Shown here one piece after another: positions 8,795 through 19,213 of a stretch of DNA of 64,000 bases (its first letter is position 1; each line of letters opens with the position of its first letter). Source of the DNA: Desulfonauticus sp. GTDB lineage: Bacteria; Desulfobacterota; Desulfovibrionia; Desulfovibrionales; Desulfonatronovibrionaceae. Location of the stretch: the NCBI GenBank assembly GCA_030950395.1, contig JAUZRP010000043.1:1-64000 (forward strand), in the 5' to 3' direction. The position numbers and the translations under genes were made by a program. Below the pieces are notes generated by a model. The model did not search any database. It had not been told where the DNA came from and saw only the letters and a program-made list of their open reading frames with translations.

Positions 8795-11773
8795 CTAAAA
8801 GTTAAGCGTGCTTTGCCAGGCTTTGGTGGCATCTTCAACACCTAAGCGAAATAATAATTGTTGTTGATAATAAAAACTTATTTCTGGATGGGAAGTGGTT
8901 TGGCCAATAAGGGCTATTTTTTGACCAGCAAACAGATTTTCTATCTGGGCTCTATGTTCGGGCCTTATAGTTATTAAAAATCTACTTGCACTTTCACTGT
9001 ACAACACTTCTTCCAGACTCAAATCTCCACACACGGGCACGTGAGCAAGATCAATATTTGCTCCCATTCTACCACCTATAGCCATTTCAGCCAAAGCCAC
9101 TGCTAAGCCACCATCTGATAAATCGTGACAGGCAGTAATTAACCTTTGTTTTAAAGCCTGATACAGTGTTTTATAACGTTTACGCGCAGAAAGCACATCT
9201 ACAAGCGGTATCTCACCACCTTTTAGGCTCAATTCGGCCAAAAATTCACTTCCCCCAAGTTCTTTGCGGGTAAGTCCCAAAATATAAATAAATTCTCCTT
9301 CTGCTTTAAAATCCGAAGTTTGACAGCAGGTAATGTCGTCTATCACACTAATTATAGAAAAAAGAACTGTAGGAGGAATAGAAATTTTTTGGCCACCGCC
9401 GGTATAGTCATTTTTCATAGAGTCTTTTCCTGATATACAGGGCACTAAAAAAGCCTGACAAAAATGAGCTAGAGCCTTGTTAGCTCTTACCAATTGAGCC
9501 AATTTATAATGTCCATCTGGAGTTTTTTCAGACTGTATGGGATCGCACCAGCAAAAATTATCCACACCTGCCATATAATCCGGGTTTGCTCCTACAGCAA
9601 TACAATTGCGGATAGCTTCATCTATGGCATTGGCCATCATCCAATAGGTGTCAAAATCGCTAAACTTGGGACAAATCCCATTACCTACCACAAGTCCTTT
9701 AAGGCTATCTAAAACAGGCCGTATCACTGCAGCATCAGCAGGACCATCGTTTAGTACCCCTACCAAAGGCTTAATAACACTGCCACCCTGTACCTCGTGA
9801 TCGTATTGACGAATAACGTATTCTCTAGAGCAAATATTTAAACGACCAAGCATTCTTTTTAAAAAACCAGCCTGATCCTGCACTTTTGTCTTTTCTGTGT
9901 CCACAACAGGCAAGCAAGGCTTTTGCCACACAGCCTGGAGTTTCATCTGAGGCAACCCGTGGTGCAAAAAATCCAGATCAAGACAGGCAACTATTTTTTC
10001 TCCATAACGCACCAAAAATTTGCCTGTATCTGTAAATTTACCCAAAACACTAGCCTCTACATCCATTTCCCTAGCTAGAGTCAAAAAACGATTCAGATGT
10101 TCTGGGGGCACGGCCAAAGTCATCCTTTCCTGAGCTTCAGAAAGCAAAATCTCCCACGGTCTCAAGCCATCGTACTTTAAAGGTGCCTGGCTTAAATCCA
10201 AATCACAACCACCAGTATCTTCTGCCATCTCCCCCACAGAAGAGGACAATCCACCGGCTCCATTATCTGTAATGGCATTGTATAGCCCAAGATCTCTTGC
10301 TCGCAAAATAAAATCATACATCTTGCGCTGGGTAATAGGATCTCCTATTTGAACAGCTGTGGCTGGAGAACCTTCGTGCAATTCTTCAGAAGAAAACGTT
10401 GCCCCGTGAATACCGTCTTTGCCAATCCTACCTCCGGTCATCACAATAAAATCTCCAACCTGTGCTTTTTTCTCATACCCAGGCCTACCTAAAATCTGAT
10501 GAGGGATGGTGCCTACAGTACCACAAAAAACCAGAGGTTTGCCCAAATATCTCTCGTCAAAAATAATGCCGCCATTTACAGTGGGAATGCCAGACTTATT
10601 TCCTCCGTGCTCCACCCCCTCTCTTACTCCTTCAAAAATACGTCTAGGATGAAGCAACCTTGGTGGAAGTGGCTTATCGTAAAAAGGGGAGGCAAAACAA
10701 AACACATCTGTATTACAAATAAGATTTGCCCCAAGACCAGTGCCCATAGGATCTCTGTTTACTCCCACAATGCCTGTCAAAGCTCCACCATAAGGATCAA
10801 GAGCTGAAGGGCTGTTATGAGTTTCTACTTTTATACACACGTCTGTATTTTCATCAAATTTTATTACCCCTGCATTGTCTTTAAATACAGAAAGACAGTA
10901 ATCATGCTGGCCTTTGGCCTTTCTAATACGAGCCGTGCTGCCTGCAATATAAGTTTTAAACAAACTATTGATAATTTCTGTTTTTCCCAAGTCTCTGTCT
11001 TCATAAACGATTTGGGCATTAAAAATCTTGTGTTTACAATGCTCTGACCAGGTCTGAGCCAAACATTCCAACTCTACGTCCGTAGGAGATAAAGGTAAAC
11101 CTAGTTTGATACGCTCAGCCTTTATCTTGGGTTGTAAATAATACTCCCTTATTACCTTCATCTCTTCCAAAGATAAAGCCAGTATCCTCTCTTTACTGAG
11201 AGACAACAATTGGTCGTCAGTAAGGCCAACTAGTTCTATAGTTTCTACTTCTAAGACAGCCTCTCCTGTCACTTTGGGCTCTACAATGGGAAATCCTGGC
11301 TCTTGCTGCCATTCTTGATAATTTTTCAGGTAAAAACGCTCAATGAGTTCGTTGGCTAACAAATCTTTGGCAATGCGCTCTACCTGGTTTCTATTCAATT
11401 GAGCTTTTAACAAGTATTGTTCACTAGTATAAACCTGGATATTTTGGTTATTTAAAACTCTTTTTAAAATTTCTGCAGCTGTGCGACCTTCGTTATCGGT
11501 TACTCCAGGTTTAAAACCCACTTCAATCACCCAATCAAAATCTCTGGCCAAAGGTGTTGTGCTTACTACGTGCAGTACAGGGTCAAACAGCAGGTGTTTA
11601 TCCAAAATTTGCTCTAAGTCCTGAGGGTTAAGCCCTACTACAGTATAACACTTAATAATCTTGACCTGCTCTACTTTTAAGCCAAGATGAGTATTAATTT
11701 TGTGACAAACCCTAATTCCCTGAACGTCTTTGACCTCTGGTCTAAGTCCCAATTCTATTTTTACAGGCAACAT
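8795..11773 (-). CDS. purL: Phosphoribosylformylglycinamidine synthase, PurL with N-terminal PurS-like region
   Basis: Start set to MLPVKIELGL (ORF extends to 11839 in frame, which would overlap the next gene). GGNKSGIPTVNGGI, CIKVETHNSPSALDPYGGA motifs. No GATase domain. Confidence 0.94.
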   Translation of the reverse strand: MLPVKIELGLRPEVKDVQGIRVCHKINTHLGLKVEQVKIIKCYTVVGLNPQDLEQILDKHLLFDPVLHVVSTTPLARDFDWVIEVGFKPGVTDNEGRTAAEILKRVLNNQNIQVYTSEQYLLKAQLNRNQVERIAKDLLANELIERFYLKNYQEWQQEPGFPIVEPKVTGEAVLEVETIELVGLTDDQLLSLSKERILALSLEEMKVIREYYLQPKIKAERIKLGLPLSPTDVELECLAQTWSEHCKHKIFNAQIVYEDRDLGKTEIINSLFKTYIAGSTARIRKAKGQHDYCLSVFKDNAGVIKFDENTDVCIKVETHNSPSALDPYGGALTGIVGVNRDPMGTGLGANLICNTDVFCFASPFYDKPLPPRLLHPRRIFEGVREGVEHGGNKSGIPTVNGGIIFDERYLGKPLVFCGTVGTIPHQILGRPGYEKKAQVGDFIVMTGGRIGKDGIHGATFSSEELHEGSPATAVQIGDPITQRKMYDFILRARDLGLYNAITDNGAGGLSSSVGEMAEDTGGCDLDLSQAPLKYDGLRPWEILLSEAQERMTLAVPPEHLNRFLTLAREMDVEASVLGKFTDTGKFLVRYGEKIVACLDLDFLHHGLPQMKLQAVWQKPCLPVVDTEKTKVQDQAGFLKRMLGRLNICSREYVIRQYDHEVQGGSVIKPLVGVLNDGPADAAVIRPVLDSLKGLVVGNGICPKFSDFDTYWMMANAIDEAIRNCIAVGANPDYMAGVDNFCWCDPIQSEKTPDGHYKLAQLVRANKALAHFCQAFLVPCISGKDSMKNDYTGGGQKISIPPTVLFSIISVIDDITCCQTSDFKAEGEFIYILGLTRKELGGSEFLAELSLKGGEIPLVDVLSARKRYKTLYQALKQRLITACHDLSDGGLAVALAEMAIGGRMGANIDLAHVPVCGDLSLEEVLYSESASRFLITIRPEHRAQIENLFAGQKIALIGQTTSHPEISFYYQQQLLFRLGVEDATKAWQSTLNF

Positions 11774-11783
11774 ATTTTTATCC

Positions 11784-14282
11784 TTATTTCCAAACCATAT
11801 CATTGCCACCCGCTCTTTTAGCGATGTAGACGGCCTCATCTGCCCTGGCCAGAAAAGTTTTTTCCGTATCCTCTGGTTTTAACATGGTTAAACCAATACT
11901 TAAACTTATTTTATCCTTATACAATTTATTAAAGTGATTTTTTATTCTCCTGGCAAGGGTTTCCAGTCCTTGTTTAGAAATCGAAGTGACCAAAAGCACA
12001 AACTCGTCCCCTCCATATCTACAAGGAAAGTCCATACCCTGTCTGGAATATTTGTTTAGAATCAAACCAAAACTTCGAATAACTTCATCGCCTTGTTGGT
12101 GGCCGTAAGTATCGTTGTATTGTTTGAACTTATCCAGATCAAAAAAGATTATTCCCAAAGATGTGCCGCACCTTTTGGCCTTTTTTATCTCTCTTTCTAA
12201 AAACAAGGCAAATTGATGTCTATTAAACACCCTGGATAAATGATCAAACACGGCCTGATCTCTGATCTTTGCTTCCAACCTTTTAATCTTCCCCAGATCA
12301 CGTCCTACAATAAGATAATGCTGATTTCCTTTTATGGAAGAAATTAAGATCTCTAAAAGTTTATGTTCTTGCTCTGTTATAAATAGCCTTATTTCAAGGG
12401 GAGTATTTTCCTTTTGTAAAACTTCAGGACCCCAATTTAGTCCTAAATTGGAACAAGGGGAACTAATTGCAAAAAAATTTTTATTTTTTAGTTGTTCTAA
12501 ACTAGGGGAAGTAAAAAGAATTCTAGCAGAATAATCTACAGTAAACACCAGATCGTGCATAGAAGAAATAAGAGCCTTTAAAAATTTTTGCTGATAAACA
12601 ATTTCACTTTTTAAATTTAAAATTTCTTGAATATCCTGAAGAATCACCAAAATTTGCTCTGTGCCTTCTAACACTCGCCAATAAGCAGACAGATTAAAAC
12701 AAGGTTTACCCTCCAAAGAATCTTCTGGAGCTAATGGACAATATAGGCGCGTAAAAGAAGAAATCTTTTTCTGCAAAAAGTCTTGCCAACTATCCCCAAG
12801 CTCTATGCCAAACATTTTTTTTACAACATTATCAAAATACAAACCAGAAGCTTCCGTTTTTAGATGAAGAATATTTTGGGCAAAATCATTGACCTGCAAA
12901 ATAGCGCCCTTTTTGTCCAAACGAACTATTCCCACCGGAAGTAAATCTAAAACTAGAGCTTTGCTCTTTTCTTCCAGATAATGAAAATAAAACTTTTTGT
13001 AATTTTGAATAAAAAGAGAACAATAAAGTTGTAAACCTTCTTTGTCTGAAAAATCCTCCTCCCTTAGACATATACAACCTAAAAAAATATTTTCTGTCTT
13101 AAAATCCAGGTGAAAACACTGCTCTTTTGAACTCTGACAGACTGCATTTATATACTCTTCTTCCTTTATCTCTTCTATGCGACCATCTTTAAATTCAAAG
13201 ACAATAAAATTCCCAGTTATCGGTGAAATAAGAGCTAAACAAAAATCTTTTATTTTCCAAAGCCAAAATAAATGTCTGGCCACAATACGAGCCACTTCTG
13301 CAGCATCTTTGGCAATATCTATTTCGTGCAATAAGTGATAAAAATTTTGGATTTTTTCTATAGGTAACGAGTAAAAATATAGTTTATTACTCTGATTTTC
13401 TGCTTCAAAGCCTAACGTCTTACACAATGAGGCAAAATTAGTTTGCACTTTATGTCTAATCTGGATAAACTCTTTATCATCTATATGCAAAATCAAGCGC
13501 AACATTTCTCTGAATTTAAAAAGTCCAGAAGTAACACTGTTTTCAAATTCTGCTTCAGCCCACAAAGTGCCTAAAATAATGGCTTGCACTTTTGGGGAAT
13601 GCTCTTCTAGATGCTCGTAATCATGATGCTTAGCTATGCCTAACATTATTTCATTTAGGGGAAAGTCCCAGCTTTTTAACAGAGCCAAACTAATTTCTGG
13701 ATGAGTTACTCCCCAAATTTTTCTTTCTCTTTCTAACTGTCCTTGTTTTAAAGAAATTAAATTCTCCCTTTCATAGCAAATATCAACAAAAGATTTAACC
13801 TCATCGTCTTTAAGACAACAAATAATTAACAGACTTAAATCCTTTAACAAAGACGCAAGATAAACACTTTCTGTTTCGCTTGGACTCAAGTATTGGGCTA
13901 AAATTTCACTGCTAACAGCCCCCCAAATAATTTGTCTCCACGTATTGTAAGTAAGCACATCACAATATTCAAATTTCCCTTCTAAATTTTTTTGAAACGT
14001 AACAGAAAGGGCGATTTTTAAAATTTCTTTGGTTCCTAGCAGGACCGTGGCGCGTTTTAAACTTTGCACCTGCTCACTAAAGCCATAATAAGGAGAGTTT
14101 ACCAAACTCAAAATAGTAGTAGTTAAAGCAGGATCAGTAGCAATAATCTTAGCCATGCGATTAAAATCTGGCTCCGCAGAACTTACCTCCTGCAATAAAG
14201 CAGACATCGCAGGAGGAAATATGGTTTCCATAGCATCTCTTAATGCTCTTTTTAATTTAGCTGGAATCTTACCTTTGGGCAT
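11784..14282 (-). CDS. HDOD domain / PAS / GGDEF (diguanylate cyclase) signalling protein
   Basis: N-terminal HDOD (FPPAMSALLQEV...VNSPYYGF), PAS-like middle segments, C-terminal DHLSRVFNRHQF...RYGGDEFVLLV GGDEF domain. Confidence 0.9.
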   Translation of the reverse strand: MPKGKIPAKLKRALRDAMETIFPPAMSALLQEVSSAEPDFNRMAKIIATDPALTTTILSLVNSPYYGFSEQVQSLKRATVLLGTKEILKIALSVTFQKNLEGKFEYCDVLTYNTWRQIIWGAVSSEILAQYLSPSETESVYLASLLKDLSLLIICCLKDDEVKSFVDICYERENLISLKQGQLERERKIWGVTHPEISLALLKSWDFPLNEIMLGIAKHHDYEHLEEHSPKVQAIILGTLWAEAEFENSVTSGLFKFREMLRLILHIDDKEFIQIRHKVQTNFASLCKTLGFEAENQSNKLYFYSLPIEKIQNFYHLLHEIDIAKDAAEVARIVARHLFWLWKIKDFCLALISPITGNFIVFEFKDGRIEEIKEEEYINAVCQSSKEQCFHLDFKTENIFLGCICLREEDFSDKEGLQLYCSLFIQNYKKFYFHYLEEKSKALVLDLLPVGIVRLDKKGAILQVNDFAQNILHLKTEASGLYFDNVVKKMFGIELGDSWQDFLQKKISSFTRLYCPLAPEDSLEGKPCFNLSAYWRVLEGTEQILVILQDIQEILNLKSEIVYQQKFLKALISSMHDLVFTVDYSARILFTSPSLEQLKNKNFFAISSPCSNLGLNWGPEVLQKENTPLEIRLFITEQEHKLLEILISSIKGNQHYLIVGRDLGKIKRLEAKIRDQAVFDHLSRVFNRHQFALFLEREIKKAKRCGTSLGIIFFDLDKFKQYNDTYGHQQGDEVIRSFGLILNKYSRQGMDFPCRYGGDEFVLLVTSISKQGLETLARRIKNHFNKLYKDKISLSIGLTMLKPEDTEKTFLARADEAVYIAKRAGGNDMVWK

Positions 14283-15262
14283 TATTTCTCTCTTTCTACA
14301 ATATAATTTAAGATCGCAGACAATAAGTCTGTTTCTTGATTTTCAGGAAAATCTAACAAGGCCTTTCTTGCCCGAGCTATATACTGCTGGGCTATATTTT
14401 TTACCTTTGCGCCTATTTGCCGCTCAGATATAGTAAAGATAATACTTTCTAATTCGTTAGAAGTTAGTTGTTGCTCCAAAATTTTTCCCAATAACTTGTC
14501 TCGGTTCTCTCCATCCAAAGAGTTTAAGTACAAAATTAAAGGTAAGGTAATTTTGCCTTCTTTTAAATCCCCATATCTTGGTTTACCCAGTTTTTCCTCC
14601 ACTTGTAAATAATCAAGAGCATCGTCTATCAATTGAAAGGCAATGCCCATATTCAATCCATAAGTTCTGGCTGCTTCCCAAAAACAAACATCCTGACCAC
14701 TGACAATAGCCCCACATTCACAAGCAGCCTGAATAAGAACAGCTGTCTTGCCAGTAATTATTTCCAGATAAGTCTTTTCGTCAATATATCGTCCTGCAAC
14801 AGCAATCTCTTGAATTTCCCCATAAGCAGTAGCCAAGATAGCCTCAGAAACCACTTTATTTAAAACAGGCTTATTATAACGGGCAACAATCATATTCCCC
14901 AAAGCCAAAAGTCCATCCCCCGCCAAAACAGATTTTTTTATTCCAAAGACCAAATGGGCCGCAGTTTGTCCCCTGCGTAAACACGCATTGTCTAAAATAT
15001 CATCGTGAATTAAAGTGGCTGAATGAAAAATTTCCAAAGCACATGCCAAAGGATAAATGTCTTCTTCCTTATAACCAAGAGCCCTGGCCACAAGAATGGT
15101 TAAAATGGGCCGCAGCCGTTTTCCCCCTGCATCCAGCACATGTCTGGCCACTGCACCAATATAAGGAGGCAAAAATTTTACCTCTGCCTCTAGACAGGCA
15201 TTTATTTTGGGTATTTCCTGTTTAAAATATTGTTGAAGGAGCTGAAAATTGTTAGAAGACAA
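14282..15262 (-). CDS. Polyprenyl diphosphate synthase (octaprenyl/heptaprenyl type)
   Basis: DDILDN and DDALDY aspartate-rich motifs, GGKRLRP motif; next to menaquinone genes. Confidence 0.93.
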   Translation of the reverse strand: MSSNNFQLLQQYFKQEIPKINACLEAEVKFLPPYIGAVARHVLDAGGKRLRPILTILVARALGYKEEDIYPLACALEIFHSATLIHDDILDNACLRRGQTAAHLVFGIKKSVLAGDGLLALGNMIVARYNKPVLNKVVSEAILATAYGEIQEIAVAGRYIDEKTYLEIITGKTAVLIQAACECGAIVSGQDVCFWEAARTYGLNMGIAFQLIDDALDYLQVEEKLGKPRYGDLKEGKITLPLILYLNSLDGENRDKLLGKILEQQLTSNELESIIFTISERQIGAKVKNIAQQYIARARKALLDFPENQETDLLSAILNYIVEREK

Positions 15263-16049
15263 ATTTCTTTCCCATAATTGTTTTTAAAGTTTCCAACGCT
15301 TGCCTACCTACTTCCCCATAATCAAACGAGTATCTATTCACATAAGCATCTATATGCTTTTTAATAGTATCTTCATCCAATTCTTTGGCAAAAGAGCTAA
15401 CCAAAGGGAGAACATCCCCAGTTTTTTTATGAGCTGTCTCCAAACTCTCTTGAATTTTACTCTGCACCTCCTGCTTGACAGGACTATACTTCTTGTGAAG
15501 TAAGATAACCCCTAAAGGAAGAGGTAAATGGCCCGTATAATTTGCCCACCACTGACCTAAATCTAAAAGTAAATGAAACCCCTTTTCTTTATAAACCAGG
15601 GCAGTTTCGTGAATTAAAAGACCTGCATCCACCTGCCCTGTTTCAATAGCTTTTGGAATATCACAAAATAACATGGGCACAGCTTCAAAGCTCCTGTCCC
15701 AAGCCTTTTGTAACAAAAAATAAGCAGTAGTATTCAAACCTGGCACAGCTATAGTCTTTATGCGAGAACTATCTTTGCTTAACGATACCAGCTTTGGACC
15801 ATCTGTCACACCAAAAGCACCACCACAGGATAAAATAACATACTTATTGGCAAGGCGCAATCCTGTTGCTGCCGAAACTTTTAGCAGATCAAATTTTTCT
15901 TTAAAGGCAAACGTATTCAGTTCTTCTACATCATAAAAACTAAATAAGCTAATTTGCTCTTTTAAGTCCGAAACAAGTCCCAAAATCCAAGGAGCAAAAA
16001 TAAAAATATCATTGGGACAGGTAGAGATAGCTATTTTAAAGTGTTTCAT
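15252..16049 (-). CDS. mqnD: 1,4-dihydroxy-6-naphthoate synthase (futalosine pathway)
   Basis: STCPNDIFIFAPW N-terminus and GLNTTAYFLL / LIHE motifs typical of MqnD; adjacent to mqnB. Confidence 0.9.
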   Translation of the reverse strand: MKHFKIAISTCPNDIFIFAPWILGLVSDLKEQISLFSFYDVEELNTFAFKEKFDLLKVSAATGLRLANKYVILSCGGAFGVTDGPKLVSLSKDSSRIKTIAVPGLNTTAYFLLQKAWDRSFEAVPMLFCDIPKAIETGQVDAGLLIHETALVYKEKGFHLLLDLGQWWANYTGHLPLPLGVILLHKKYSPVKQEVQSKIQESLETAHKKTGDVLPLVSSFAKELDEDTIKKHIDAYVNRYSFDYGEVGRQALETLKTIMGKKFVF

Positions 16050-16714
16050 AGCAAAAATTCTCGCAATCTTCCAAGACTCTTAAACGCTTTTTGGACATCC
16101 CAGCTTTTATCTGTTTTCGGCCCTACAAAATTGGAAATGGTTCTTAACTCCAAAAAAGGTATTTTAAAAATAGCACACCCATAAGCCAGAGCAAAACCTT
16201 CCATGTTTTCTATATCTGCTTGAAATTTTTCTTTCAAATAATGTGCCTGTTTTTTGGTCCCAGTGACCGTACTTACAGTAAGGCTAACTACTTGTTTACA
16301 AGAAGGCAAGTCCAGGGACATTGTTTTTAACACCTGACTGGGGTGAAGATCCAGTCTATTGTCAATTTTTTGTTTTTGCTCCCAGAGAAAAAACTTTAAA
16401 AGTTCTTTTTTTACTCCTTGCTCAGTCAAAACCCCAAATTCTGGCCAGATCTCCTGTTTGCACAGGACAATATCTCCTAAGGGAATCTGTTCAGAGAAAC
16501 TGCCAGCCAATCCAAGATTTATCACCAAGTCAAAACAGTGCTCCTGTAAAGCCAGAGGCAAAAAAAAAGCACTGTTTAAAACACTAATACCTGTTACCAA
16601 AAAATATACCTTAGCATTTAGTTTAAATAATTGTCCTTGCTGGAGCCTAATTTTTTCGCCCCAAAAATTTTCTAATTCTTTATTGGTAGCAAAGACCAAA
16701 AGTTTCTTGGGCAC
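16046..16714 (-). CDS. mqnB: Futalosine hydrolase
   Basis: Nucleoside phosphorylase fold: NLGLAGSF, ADIENMEGFALAYGC; coupled to mqnD. Confidence 0.88.
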   Translation of the reverse strand: MPKKLLVFATNKELENFWGEKIRLQQGQLFKLNAKVYFLVTGISVLNSAFFLPLALQEHCFDLVINLGLAGSFSEQIPLGDIVLCKQEIWPEFGVLTEQGVKKELLKFFLWEQKQKIDNRLDLHPSQVLKTMSLDLPSCKQVVSLTVSTVTGTKKQAHYLKEKFQADIENMEGFALAYGCAIFKIPFLELRTISNFVGPKTDKSWDVQKAFKSLGRLREFLL

Positions 16715-16717
16715 TGG

Positions 16718-18031
16718 TTACAGTCTCCAATAAGTAAGTCCCAAATTTAATACTTCCTCTCGGTTTAACATGCCTTTTATGTCAATAATAAGACCTTCTT
16801 TGGGTTCTTTAAAACAAGTCAAAAACCTAGAAAAAGGAAGTTCTTTGTATATATTGTGAGCAACTGCTAGGATCAAAACATCTAGATCGGTTAATTTTTC
16901 AAAAGGCCACAAGGTAATATTATAAATTTGCCTAGCTTCCTCTGCACTGGCCAAAGGATCGTGAACGAGCACCTGCAAGCCAAAGTCTTCCAATTCTCTT
17001 ACCACATCAACCACTTTTGTATTTCGTAAATCAGGCACGTTTTCTTTAAAAGTTAAACCCAAAACTCCTATTTTGGCCTGTTTTAATTCACATTTTTTTT
17101 GTACGAGCAATTTTACTGTTTTTTCAGCAATAAACTTACCCATGTAATCGTTTATCCTCCTGCCAGCCAAAATTACTTCTGGATGATAACCAAGGGCCTC
17201 TGCTTTAAAAGTAAGATAATAAGGATCCACTCCTATACAATGCCCCCCTACGAGCCCAGGATAAAAAGGTAAAAAATTCCATTTGGTTTTCGCAGCTTCA
17301 AGCACCTCTAACGTATCTATGCCCATACGATCAAAAATGAGAGCCAGTTCGTTCATCAGGGCAATATTAAGATCTCTTTGGGTATTTTCAATCACCTTAG
17401 CTGCTTCAGCTACTTTTATAGAGCTGGCCTTGTGAATACCGGCCTTAATAATGGCGCCATAAACTTGGGCCAGCAAATCTGTTACTTCTTTTGTCTGTCC
17501 TGCTACCACCTTGACGATATTTTCTAAAGTATGCTTTTTATCTCCAGGATTAATACGTTCAGGCGAATACCCCACCCAAAAATCTTGACCACAGGTTAAA
17601 CCTGAATACTGCTCTAAAACAGGGACACATTTTTCTTCTGTAAGACCAGGATAAACTGTTGATTCGTAAACCACAACACTATCCTTGGTCAAATTTTCTC
17701 CCACAGTTTTACTTGCCCCTAAAATAGGTTTTAAGTCAGGCGTGCGATATTTATCAATGGGAGTAGGCACAGCCACAATGATAAATTTTGCCTTTTGAAT
17801 ATCTTTTGCCTCGCAGGTGTAATATATTTTGGTCTGTTGTAAATCTTTATCCTCCACTTCTTTGGTTACATCAATCCCCCGGGACAATTCCTCCACTCGC
17901 CTGGCACTAATATCAAAGCCAATAACCTCAAAATGACGTGAAAGAGCCACAGCCAGAGGTAATCCCACGTATCCAAGCCCAATCACGGCTATCTTTTCTT
18001 TTTTTTGTTTTAAACTCTGAAAATCTAACAT
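16718..18031 (-). CDS. Nucleotide-sugar dehydrogenase (UDP-N-acetyl-hexosamine dehydrogenase type)
   Basis: IAVIGLGYVGLPLAVALSRHFEVIGFDI Rossmann motif, GGHCIGVDPYYL catalytic Cys motif. Confidence 0.9.
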   Translation of the reverse strand: MLDFQSLKQKKEKIAVIGLGYVGLPLAVALSRHFEVIGFDISARRVEELSRGIDVTKEVEDKDLQQTKIYYTCEAKDIQKAKFIIVAVPTPIDKYRTPDLKPILGASKTVGENLTKDSVVVYESTVYPGLTEEKCVPVLEQYSGLTCGQDFWVGYSPERINPGDKKHTLENIVKVVAGQTKEVTDLLAQVYGAIIKAGIHKASSIKVAEAAKVIENTQRDLNIALMNELALIFDRMGIDTLEVLEAAKTKWNFLPFYPGLVGGHCIGVDPYYLTFKAEALGYHPEVILAGRRINDYMGKFIAEKTVKLLVQKKCELKQAKIGVLGLTFKENVPDLRNTKVVDVVRELEDFGLQVLVHDPLASAEEARQIYNITLWPFEKLTDLDVLILAVAHNIYKELPFSRFLTCFKEPKEGLIIDIKGMLNREEVLNLGLTYWRL

Positions 18032-18132
18032 GCTTTCTCTCCTTTTCCCCTTATTGCCCCAAACATATAGTGGGGGAACCTAAAAAATTACTAATGCTGG
18101 ACTTTTAAAAAAAGTTTTTTTACATAAATTTT

Positions 18133-18330
18133 ATGCAGGTGGATTGGAATCTTTTTTTATCAGCAGCAGGTCTTGCCTTGATTTTTGAGGGCATTCCCTA
18201 TTTTCTCTGGGCTGAAAAAATGCCAAATATCCTAAATTTACTTGCTTCGCAACCCCCTGCAAATCTTCGCAAAATGGGCTTTACCTCCATTTTGCTAGGG
18301 CTACTTATCCTCTACCTATGTAGAGGTTAG
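18133..18330 (+). CDS. DUF2065 (YjeT-like) small membrane protein
   Basis: 65 aa: two hydrophobic segments, LALIFEGIPYFLWAEKMPNIL typical of DUF2065; only + strand gene in this minus-strand cluster. Confidence 0.75.
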   Translation: MQVDWNLFLSAAGLALIFEGIPYFLWAEKMPNILNLLASQPPANLRKMGFTSILLGLLILYLCRG

Positions 18331-19034
18331 GTTTTTGTGGCTATGTGCAGATAAACAATCCCTGAAGTTAGAGGGAAATAAGTTACTTTGTTAAAACCTG
18401 CCTGCTTCATTTCCAAAGCTAGTTGCCAGGCATAAGGAAAATTTTGGACACTCTGAGCAAGATAGCTATAAGCCTCTTTATTTTTTGAGACAATTCCACC
18501 AATCCAGGGCAAAAGTTTGTGCAAATAAAAATTATATACTCCTGCCCAAATTTTTTGCTTACTACTTCCAAATTCTAAAACGTGAAAACTTCCACCTGAT
18601 TTCAATACCCGTAAAACCTCCTCATATACCAAAGTGCGTGGAGAAATATTTCTCAGACCAAAAGCAATGGTTACAGCGTCAAACGTATTGTCTGCAAAAG
18701 GTAAAATCTGGGCATTGGCCTGCACAGGAGCAATTTGTTCCTGAAAATCACGGATCTTTTTCCTACCAACCAAAAGCATGGGCAAAGTATAGTCTAAGGC
18801 TGCTACAAAAGAGGATGGTTGTTGTTTAACAATATTTATGGCTATATCAAACGTGCCACAGGCCAGGTCTAAAAATTTTTTTTGTTGGGGAAAATCCAAG
18901 GTCTTAATAAGACGCTTTCGCCAATAAATGTCTATCCCTAAACTTAAAGTGCGGTTCAAAAAATCATACCAGGGAGCAATATGGCTAAAAAGAGTTTTAA
19001 CTAATTTTTTCTGATTGTTCTTGGGAGTTTGCAC
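18327..19034 (-). CDS. ubiE: Demethylmenaquinone methyltransferase (UbiE/MenG family)
   Basis: MFSHIAPWYDFLNRTLSLGIDIYWR-like N-terminus, LDLACGTFDIA SAM motif, AFGLRNI motif. Confidence 0.93.
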   Translation of the reverse strand: MQTPKNNQKKLVKTLFSHIAPWYDFLNRTLSLGIDIYWRKRLIKTLDFPQQKKFLDLACGTFDIAINIVKQQPSSFVAALDYTLPMLLVGRKKIRDFQEQIAPVQANAQILPFADNTFDAVTIAFGLRNISPRTLVYEEVLRVLKSGGSFHVLEFGSSKQKIWAGVYNFYLHKLLPWIGGIVSKNKEAYSYLAQSVQNFPYAWQLALEMKQAGFNKVTYFPLTSGIVYLHIATKT

Positions 19035-19185
19035 AGGATTTGCTATCCCGAATAGTTTTTAAAATGTGTTTATAAATCAAGGCAAAATTATCAGGAAAAT
19101 TAGAGGGAGAAATACGTCCTACCTCTATAAACTTTACCACTATTTCTTTGGCCACTTGTAAGGCTTGCTTTTCTAATTTGTCCAT
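18997..19185 (-). CDS. Conserved small hypothetical protein
   Basis: 62 aa ORF; 38-nt overlap with the ubiE start suggests translational coupling. Confidence 0.5.
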   Translation of the reverse strand: MDKLEKQALQVAKEIVVKFIEVGRISPSNFPDNFALIYKHILKTIRDSKSCANSQEQSEKIS

Positions 19186-19213
19186 AATTATTACCAGCTA
19201 AAAATTAAAAAAA

